NCBI RefSeq assembly: GCF_002093975.1
Contig: NZ_KZ084330.1
Coordinates: 95,829-159,828 of the forward strand
Length of the DNA stretch: 64,000 nt
Reading direction: 5' to 3'
Origin: Thermoactinospora rubra
GTDB lineage: Bacteria > Actinomycetota > Actinomycetes > Streptosporangiales > Streptosporangiaceae
The notes under the pieces are model-generated. The model was not told the origin of the DNA. It was given only the letters and a program-made list of their open reading frames with translations, and did no database searches. This document shows positions 58,231-64,000 of this stretch, one piece after another (the stretch's first letter is position 1; each line of letters begins with the position of its first letter). The translations under genes and the position numbers were made by a program.

Positions 58231-58872
58231 TTAGGCGGCTGGCCTGACGACGTGCAGCAGCTCCGCGAGCACCTCGGTGTTGAGCTGGTAGGCCAGCCGT
58301 ACCTCGCGGACGACGCGCTGCCGCTCGGCCTCGTCGAGTTCCAGAGCGTCCAGGCGCGCGCGGTACTCCTGCTTGAAACGCGGCAGGCTGCCCACGGCGT
58401 CGAAGCGGTAGAAGTCCGCCCCGCCGCCCGCGCCGTACCCGTAGATCCTCTCCAGTTCGACGCGGATGAACTGCCCGCCCGACATGTCGCCCAGATACCG
58501 GGTGTAGTGGTGGGCGATGTAGCCGCCGGGCCAGTCGGCGACCTGGTCGATGCGGGCGACGAGCGTCCGGGTGGCCTTCGACGGCGCGATCCGCTCCCGC
58601 CAGGAGGGGCCGTAGACCGTCAGGAGGTCGCGTTCGAGGGCCTCCTCCCGATACAGCTCGGGGAAGACGAAACGCCCGGCGACGGGATGGCCGGCCAGCC
58701 GGCGCGAGGCGGCCTCCAGCGCCACGTAGGCGAAATAGTGCTGCGCCACCATCTCGCCGTACTCCTGCTCGCTCAGCCGCCCGGCCATGAGGAGCCTGAG
58801 GTAGTCCTCCGCCTCCGCGGCCTCGTGGTCGGCCCAGGTGGCGCTGCGCAGGGTCTCGGAGAACGGGGTCAC
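58231..58872 (-). CDS. Heme oxygenase (biliverdin-producing)
   Basis: 213 residues, GTG start at 58872 with GGGAG 7 nt upstream. The proximal heme ligand is the His in SATWADHEAAEAEDYLRLLM. The distal helix has YIAHHYTRYLGDMSGGQFIR, with the Gly-rich GDMSGGQ typical of HmuO/HO-1. It opens heme to biliverdin, Fe2+ and CO for iron acquisition or heme detoxification. It is followed by its probable TetR regulator. Confidence 0.94.
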   Translation of the reverse strand: MTPFSETLRSATWADHEAAEAEDYLRLLMAGRLSEQEYGEMVAQHYFAYVALEAASRRLAGHPVAGRFVFPELYREEALERDLLTVYGPSWRERIAPSKATRTLVARIDQVADWPGGYIAHHYTRYLGDMSGGQFIRVELERIYGYGAGGGADFYRFDAVGSLPRFKQEYRARLDALELDEAERQRVVREVRLAYQLNTEVLAELLHVVRPAA

Positions 58873-58930
58873 GGCTCAACTCCCACCACGACGAAGGTAT
58901 ATGACGAAGTGTCACAAAAGGCGGGGCCGT

Positions 58931-58948
58931 TCGTCAAACTGTTGACGA
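58931..58948. promoter_or_regulatory. Perfect dyad upstream of heme oxygenase
   Basis: TCGTCAA and TTGACGA flank ACTG. The half-site TGACGA recurs nearer the gene in TATATGACGAAGTG (about 58899-58912). It is a candidate operator for the co-transcribed TetR. A TTGACG in this dyad on the minus strand (58937-58932) could also be a -35. Confidence 0.55.
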
Positions 58949-58949
58949 C

Positions 58950-59858
58950 ACCATGTCATGAAAAAGTGGAGTCCGGCCAGGACCGCCGCGAAGACCGGCA
59001 CCCAAGCCACGCGCGCCGCCACCACCCCACCCCCTCCGGCCTGCCGTACAGCCCTGCGCCCACCCACCGCACGCCACGAACACCCCCATCGTGAGCGCGA
59101 GCGCCGTCTGGTGCCACAGGAAGATTCGACACCCGCGCCCCCGTGACCCCTGCCATCGCCGCCGGGTAGCCGAATCAGCCGACCAGCGCCGCCGTTCCCG
59201 CGACCCCTCCCGCCAGCAGCGCCACCGGCCTGACCGGGCGTCCGCGCCGCGCCCACGCCATCCCCAGCAGGTACGGCACGAGCCAGGCGGCCACGACGTT
59301 GGGCCAGGCGATCCACGAGGGCGCGCCGAGGCCGAACCGCGCCACGTCCAGCGCCGCCACGATCCCCACGATCCCCACGATCCCCATGAGCACCGGCGGC
59401 CCGTGCCGTATCCTGGCCAGCCACGGCGCGGCCGCCGTGAACGCCGCGAAGACGAGCAGGAACCACAGCGGCCCCAGCACGGGCGTCAGCACCGCGCGCA
59501 GGCGCTCGACCGGCATGCCGTTCAGCACGGCCAGCAGCACGCCCGCCGCGGCCCAGAACCCGAGCAGCGCCGCCGCCGGGACCAGCAGCCGCCGCAGCCC
59601 CGCGCCCATCCGGCTCCCGTACGGCACGCGCTCCCCATGGCCCGCCACATAGCCGCCGACCAGGAAGAACACGGCGAGCGTCTGCAACGCCCAGGAGACC
59701 GGCGCCAGGTGCGGGAGGTACGCCAGCGGGCTGGAGATCACCGGCCCCGGCTCCCAGGCGGTGACCAGCCAGTGGCCCAGCACCACGCCCACGATCGCCG
59801 GCGCGCGCAGGGCGTCGAGGCCACGGTCCCGGTCCGGCGGCGTCGCCCGCTCAGCCAC
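58950..59858 (-). pseudogene. Acyltransferase-3 family membrane protein, decayed (stop plus frameshifts)
   Basis: The first 227 codons (59858-59175) are a normal acyltransferase start: RDRGLDALRAPAIVGVVLGH, LQTLAVFFLVGGYVAG, PLWFLLVFAAFTAA, WLVPYLLGMAWARRG. A TGA at 59175-59177 interrupts it where TGG (Trp) would fit. The same frame goes on with FGYPAAMAGVTGARVSN, then a second frame gives FLWHQTALALTMGVFVACGG (about 59065-59130) and a third AARVAWVPVFAAVLAGL (about 58965-59020), both family C-terminal segments. Roughly 45 residues between them also seem to be missing. It overlaps the upstream hydrolase gene by 8 nt, so it was once the second gene of a pair. Confidence 0.8.
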
Positions 59859-60564
59859 GGCTCACCTCGCCCGTCCGGCCGAGCGCGATGAGCGCCAGGT
59901 TCCGCAGGGACGGCGTGCCGGGACGGAAGTAGTCGCTGTGCCCGCCCGGCCCCGTGGCCAGGATCCGCGCCCCCACGGCCGGATCCATCGGGTCCGCGCC
60001 GAACCCCAGCGGGCCCAGCTTCACGTGCGGCACGAAGCGGATCCAGTCGCCGCTCGCCCGCCCCGCCCACAGCCGCGCCGAGCCCTCCCGCGCGGCCGTG
60101 CCCAGCCCCGGGCTGCCGAGCGCGACCACGTCGGTGACGGGCGGCCCCGGCGCGGCCAGCCCGCACACCACCGAGCCGTAGCTGTGGCACAGCAGCGTGA
60201 CCGGCACCCGGGGCAGGCCGGCGAGGGTACGGCGCAGCGCCCGCGCCCCCTCGGCCGCGGCCGAGTCGGTGAGCGCCCGCAGGCTCCACGTCCGCGGGCT
60301 GGCGTACCCGAGCCAGGCGACCACCGCCAGGCGCGTGCGGGGGTCGATCGCCCGGGCCTGGGCGAGCAGCGCCCTGGCGGCGCCGCCGGGGCGGTGATGG
60401 CCCGCCTCGAAGGCGGCGGCTGTGGTGTCGCAGCCCGGCACGACGACGGCGATCCGGTCGGCGGCGGCCAGGTCGCCGTAGACCTTGACCAGCCGGTCGC
60501 CCGGCGGTTCGGCCAGGGCCGGGGTCAGGAGCGCGGCGGCGGCGAGGGCCAGGAGTCTCAGCAT
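59851..60564 (-). CDS. Secreted alpha/beta hydrolase (DUF1023-like)
   Basis: 237 residues. The signal peptide (LRLLALAAAALLTPALA) is followed by RIAVVVPGCDTTAAAFEAGH. The nucleophile elbow is VTLLCHSYGSVVCGLAA (Ser in HSYGS), and the His may be in GGHSDYF. ALGSPGLGTA is the next conserved strand. This matches the DUF1023 family, which often sits beside an acyltransferase, as here. The ATG lies 6 nt after a TAGCGT hexamer. Confidence 0.82.
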   Translation of the reverse strand: MLRLLALAAAALLTPALAEPPGDRLVKVYGDLAAADRIAVVVPGCDTTAAAFEAGHHRPGGAARALLAQARAIDPRTRLAVVAWLGYASPRTWSLRALTDSAAAEGARALRRTLAGLPRVPVTLLCHSYGSVVCGLAAPGPPVTDVVALGSPGLGTAAREGSARLWAGRASGDWIRFVPHVKLGPLGFGADPMDPAVGARILATGPGGHSDYFRPGTPSLRNLALIALGRTGEVSRG

Positions 60565-60649
60565 GCCGCGACGCTAGGAACCGAGATCGGTAACCCGCGT
60601 CACCGCCGGGAGCGATCGCCGCGCTCACCCCGCGGGACTACGCCGTCCG

Positions 60650-62008
60650 TCACCTGGAGGAGTCGCGCACGTACCGGTGCTTGGTTCCCGGCGGGAAGTA
60701 CTCCGGGTCGCCGGTCTCCCGCAGCCGGATCACCGGCGGCTGCCGGTGGCGCGGCACGTAGGCGGTGAACTCGCTGTTGAGCCGGCGCAGCTGCCGCAGG
60801 ATCGCCTCCCCGATGAGCTCCACGCCCGATCCCCGCGGCACTCCCGGAGCCAGCTCCACGGTGATCACCAGCTGGCTGTCGTGCTCGGCGTCCGCCACCA
60901 CCTCCGCGACGAACTTCCCGGTCACCAGCGGGGCGACCTCGGGCTGCTCCAGCCCGATCGCGATGGTCTCCGGGTAGATGTTCGCCCCGTAGTACGACAC
61001 CGTGAAGTGCGAGCGCCCGAAGACGTAGACGAAGGGCCGCAGCGGCCCGGGCTGCGAGGGCCGGAAGGCGTGCCCGCGCAGGAACTCCGTCATCCGGTGG
61101 TACGGCACGATGCCGCCCTCGTCGGCGATGTGGTAGCGCACCAGCGGGATTCCGTTGTCCCCGGAGAACACCAGCGTTCCCTCGTGCTCCTCGAAGAAAC
61201 GGACCTCCGGGTCGTACTGCACGAGCGTGGGCAGGCGCGGCTCGCCGAACAGCTCCTTGGTCAGCTCCGGCGAGCGGGCCAGGTACCGGCGGATCTCCAC
61301 CGACAGCGGCGTCTCGTTGCCGAGCACGCCGGCGTCGGCCGTGCCGTACAGGGAGGCGATGCCGCGGACGGGGTCGGCGATGCCGGCACGCGCGGCGACC
61401 AGCGTGCGCCATTCCTCGCTGAAGACCTCCCCGGCCGTGACGAGCTTGACGTTCCACTCGTGCCAGGGCAGGCCGGAGTCGATCACGTCCTTGAGGAAGG
61501 GCGGGTAGCCCAGCAGCACGACCTGGTCGAAGTGCGGCGCGAGCTCGGGGATGACGCGGAGGATCTCGCGCCGGTCGTTGCCGGGCGCGACGACGGTGAG
61601 CGGGTAGCCGCGCTCGGCGAGCATCCGCAGGCAGCCGTAGGTGAACAGCCCGCCCACCCACGTGCCCAGGGCGAAGCAGACCACGGCGAGGGTACGGCGG
61701 GAGCGGGCGTCGAAGGAGTCGCGGAAGACCTCCTCGAAGCGGTCGCAGATCACCAGCTCGTCGCGCGTGGAGCGGGGCCAGAACGCGGGCGTCCCGGTCG
61801 AGCCGGACGACACCGCGATCATGTCGCCGATCCGGCCGCCGCGGCACAGCTGGGGCAGGGGATAGCGGCGGATGTAGGTGTCCTTGGCCGTGATCGGCAC
61901 CTGCGAGAAGTCGGTGACCGCGCCGGGCGAGACGCCCCGCTCGGCCAGGAAGGCGGCGTAGGCGGGCACGGTGGCGGCCACGCGCCGGAAGAAAGCGAGC
62001 AGGTCCAC
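60650..62008 (-). CDS. Phenylacetate-CoA ligase-like AMP-forming enzyme
   Basis: 452 residues from the GTG at 62008, 6 nt after TAGAGT (a TTG at 62011 is the next option). Adenylating-enzyme motifs are MIAVSSGSTGTPAFWPRS (phosphate loop), SLYGTADAGVLGNETPL and VRYHIADEGG, plus a C-terminal PaaK-like domain (FGRSHFTVSYYGANIYPETI). It activates an unknown carboxylate as acyl-AMP, possibly for a CoA thioester. It stands alone with no carrier protein or pathway gene nearby. Confidence 0.82.
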   Translation of the reverse strand: MDLLAFFRRVAATVPAYAAFLAERGVSPGAVTDFSQVPITAKDTYIRRYPLPQLCRGGRIGDMIAVSSGSTGTPAFWPRSTRDELVICDRFEEVFRDSFDARSRRTLAVVCFALGTWVGGLFTYGCLRMLAERGYPLTVVAPGNDRREILRVIPELAPHFDQVVLLGYPPFLKDVIDSGLPWHEWNVKLVTAGEVFSEEWRTLVAARAGIADPVRGIASLYGTADAGVLGNETPLSVEIRRYLARSPELTKELFGEPRLPTLVQYDPEVRFFEEHEGTLVFSGDNGIPLVRYHIADEGGIVPYHRMTEFLRGHAFRPSQPGPLRPFVYVFGRSHFTVSYYGANIYPETIAIGLEQPEVAPLVTGKFVAEVVADAEHDSQLVITVELAPGVPRGSGVELIGEAILRQLRRLNSEFTAYVPRHRQPPVIRLRETGDPEYFPPGTKHRYVRDSSR

Positions 62009-62017
62009 CAACCGACT

Positions 62018-62677
62018 CTAATCCCCCGGACGGATCAGGCCGGTCTCGTAGGCGTAAACGATCGCTTGGGCGCGGTCACGCAGGCCGAGCTTCATCAGGA
62101 CGCGCCCGACGTGCGTCTTGACCGTCTGCTCGGCGACCGTGAGCCGGCCCGCGATCTCCTGGTTCGACAGGCCCTGGGCGACCAGCGCCAGCACCTCGGT
62201 CTCCCGCTCGGTCAGCTCGCTCAGGCGCCTGACCGCGGGCGCGCGCGGGCCGCCGAGGCGCGCGAACTCGCGGATCAGCCGCTTGGTGACCGCGGGGGCG
62301 AGCAGCGCCTCGCCGGCGGCCACGACGCGGACCGCCTCGGCGAGCTGGGCGGCCGAGGCGTCCTTCAGCAGGAAGCCGCTGGCTCCGGCGCGCAGGGCCT
62401 CGTAGACGTAGTCGTCCAGGTCGAAGGTGGTCAGGATGAGGACTTTTGACGAAATTTCGGGATCGGCGGAGATCTGCCGGGTGGCCGCGAGCCCGTCCAT
62501 CCGCGGCATCCGCACATCCATCAGCACCACGTCCGGCCGCAGCGCCCGCGCCCGCTCGACCGCCTCCAGGCCGTCCGCGGCCTCGCCCACGACCTCGATG
62601 TCGGGCTGGGTGCCGAGGAAGACCGAAAAGCCCGTGCGCACCATGCCCTGGTCGTCGGCGATGAGGACCCGGATCAC
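62018..62677 (-). CDS. NarL/LuxR-family response regulator
   Basis: 219 residues. The receiver has the acidic pair in LIADDQ, phospho-Asp in VVLMDVRMPRMDG, Thr in LILTTFD and Lys in GFLLKDAS. The C-terminal LuxR HTH is LTERETEVLALVAQGLSNQE, then IAGRLTVAEQTVKTHVGRVL. The GTG at 62677 overlaps the stop of the histidine kinase gene (GTGA), so they form a two-component pair. The target genes are not indicated by the sequence. Confidence 0.95.
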   Translation of the reverse strand: MIRVLIADDQGMVRTGFSVFLGTQPDIEVVGEAADGLEAVERARALRPDVVLMDVRMPRMDGLAATRQISADPEISSKVLILTTFDLDDYVYEALRAGASGFLLKDASAAQLAEAVRVVAAGEALLAPAVTKRLIREFARLGGPRAPAVRRLSELTERETEVLALVAQGLSNQEIAGRLTVAEQTVKTHVGRVLMKLGLRDRAQAIVYAYETGLIRPGD

Positions 62678-63942
62678 GCGGCCTCCAGCGGCAGGACGGC
62701 GGCGACCTCGAAGCCCCCGCCGGGCAGCACCTCCGCCCGCAGGCTCCCGCCGTGCGCCGCCGCCCGCTCGCGCATGCCCAGCAGCCCCTGCCCGCCCCCG
62801 CTCCGCCGTACCGCGGCGTCCTGGGGGAGTCCCACGCTGTTGATCACCCTCAACCGCAGCGCCTCCTCCTCACGCTCCAGCTCGACCCGCACCCGCGCCC
62901 CGGGGGCGTGGCGCATCACGTTGCTCAGCGACTCCTGCAGGATCCGGTACGCCGACAGCCCCACCGCCTGCGGCACGTCCTCCACCGGCCCGGAGCGGCG
63001 GAGCTCGACCTCCAGCCCGGCGGCCCGGGCGTTGGCCAGCAGGTCCTCCAGCCGCTCCAGCCCCGGCAGCGGCGCGGTCTCCACGCGGCCCTCGCCGTCG
63101 CGCAGGACGCCGAGGATCTGCCGCAGCTCGGCGATCGCCTCCAGGGACAGCGAGCGTATCGTGGCCAGGCCCGCCTCCAGCCGCCGGGGATCGCCCGCGG
63201 CCTCCAGCGGCACCGCCTCCGCCTGGATCGCGATCACCGACATGTGGTGCGCCACGACGTCGTGGAGCTCGCGGGCGATGCGCGCGCGTTCCTCCAGCAC
63301 GGCCTGCGCCGCCTCGGCGATCTCGGTGCGCTCCTTCTCCTCGGCGAGCCTGGCCGTCGCGCTGCGCCGTACCCGCACGTTGTGGCCGAACAGGACGGCC
63401 ACGGTCGGGATGATCGCGCCGAAGAGCAGCGAGTACTCGTGCTGGTCGACCAGCCACACGAACCCCACGGAGACGACCCAGGCGCCCAGCGTGGCGTCGC
63501 GGTCGCAGCGCACCGCGACCGCGTACAGGCACAGCGCCCCCGCCACCACGGTGCCCGGCAGGAACAGCGGCGTCCCCGCGGAGCGCAGCTCCGCCTGCAC
63601 CACGAGCGTGGCGAGCGTGCCCAGCATCAGGACCCGCCAGGCGGCCAGCGGCCAGCGATGCCGCATCGCGATCGGCACGGAGAAGGCCAGGGCCGTGAGA
63701 TAGATCATGCCCATCCCGCTCGACAGGGGCCGCTTGTCGTTCTCCCCGAGGAGGTAGCTCAGGCTCGTGGCGTAGACGAAGAACGCGATCGCGACGTCCG
63801 CCACCAGCGTCACGTCCAGGCCGCGGAACGGCAGCAGGCCCAGCCACCTCGGCATCGGGAACCGCAGGAACGAGTGTTGCGGCGGACCGGCCCGGCCGGT
63901 GAACAGGGCCAGCTTGAACGGCCGCGCCACGGCGGAGATCAT
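62674..63942 (-). CDS. Sensor histidine kinase (HisKA_3, NarL partner)
   Basis: 422 residues. The N-terminal half has about five to six membrane helices (VADVAIAFFVYATSLSYLLG, MGMIYLTALAFSVPIA, TVVAGALCLYAVAV, LLFGAIIPTVAVLFG). A coiled linker and the DHp H-box ERARIARELHDVVAHHMSVI follow, then a HATPase_c domain with QESLSNVMRHAPGARVRVEL and GGGQGLLGMRERAAAHGG. No extracellular sensor domain is seen, so it may sense membrane state. It pairs with the downstream LuxR-type regulator. Confidence 0.94.
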   Translation of the reverse strand: MISAVARPFKLALFTGRAGPPQHSFLRFPMPRWLGLLPFRGLDVTLVADVAIAFFVYATSLSYLLGENDKRPLSSGMGMIYLTALAFSVPIAMRHRWPLAAWRVLMLGTLATLVVQAELRSAGTPLFLPGTVVAGALCLYAVAVRCDRDATLGAWVVSVGFVWLVDQHEYSLLFGAIIPTVAVLFGHNVRVRRSATARLAEEKERTEIAEAAQAVLEERARIARELHDVVAHHMSVIAIQAEAVPLEAAGDPRRLEAGLATIRSLSLEAIAELRQILGVLRDGEGRVETAPLPGLERLEDLLANARAAGLEVELRRSGPVEDVPQAVGLSAYRILQESLSNVMRHAPGARVRVELEREEEALRLRVINSVGLPQDAAVRRSGGGQGLLGMRERAAAHGGSLRAEVLPGGGFEVAAVLPLEAA

Positions 63943-64000
63943 CCGCTCAGCCTACGAGCGGCGCCGCGTCGCCCGCGTCCCCCTCAGGTATCGCTTACAC

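Noticed and set aside
58956..59156. Separate 66-codon gene beginning MAGVTGARVSN
   Set aside because: It is the in-frame continuation of the broken acyltransferase after the premature stop, not an independent gene.

Overview
This 64 kb window is very GC-rich, with almost every codon ending in G or C, GTG and TTG starts, and many ATGA/GTGA stop-start overlaps. It is a chromosomal segment of a filamentous actinobacterium. The gene set (methylmalonyl-CoA mutase with MeaB, CGNR zinc finger, F420-type LLM oxidoreductase, CebR-type operator, DUF6745) fits Streptosporangiales such as Nonomuraea; that placement is inference. No rRNA, tRNA or CRISPR array was seen.

Layout. 1-3.6 kb: end of mutA, then mutB and meaB. 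3.6-8.2 kb: CehA/McbA-type metallohydrolase, a GNAT-like acyltransferase and a PAP2-diacylglycerol kinase fusion. 8.2-15.8 kb: long-chain acyl-CoA synthetase, CGNR regulator, an ABC-F ribosome-protection-type ATPase behind a structured leader, a lipoprotein, a zinc-ribbon protein, a kinase-like protein and an LLM oxidoreductase. 15.7-25.5 kb: a cell-wall recycling locus (murQ, AmlB-like serine hydrolase, namZ) facing a five-gene peptide-type ABC importer with a GNAT. 25.5-38.3 kb: housekeeping and catabolic genes, including a GH1 beta-glucosidase behind a CebR-like box. 38.3-39.4 kb: an IS481-family insertion exactly at the stop codon of a HAD gene. 39.5-43.8 kb: PhoD, FG-GAP protein, cytochrome P450. 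43.8-49.1 kb: agmatine deiminase, a divergent two-gene urease without accessory genes, its divergent TetR and a DHA2 exporter. 49.2-55.4 kb: a tightly overlapped STM4015-STM4015-STM4014-STM4013-STM4012-STM4011 operon. 55.4-58.9 kb: repeat-rich DNA around DUF6745 and a partner gene, then TetR and heme oxygenase. 59-64 kb: a decayed acyltransferase, an alpha/beta hydrolase, a PaaK-like ligase and a two-component system.

The most interesting unit is the STM4011-STM4015 operon. It holds two radical SAM enzymes, an ATP-grasp-like protein, an alkaline-phosphatase-superfamily hydrolase and leucine-rich-repeat proteins, in a conserved combination whose function is, to my knowledge, undescribed. Here the LRR gene is duplicated and both copies keep the same C-terminal tail, which suggests the tail may be the modified part.

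Regulatory signals seen directly include a three-codon leader peptide with competing hairpins before the ABC-F gene, a nested palindrome between the urease and tetR, an RBS-masking hairpin in the IS, a 67-nt palindrome before phoD, and a repeated pattern in which a -10-like hexamer lies 6 or 7 nt before the start codon, suggesting many leaderless transcripts.
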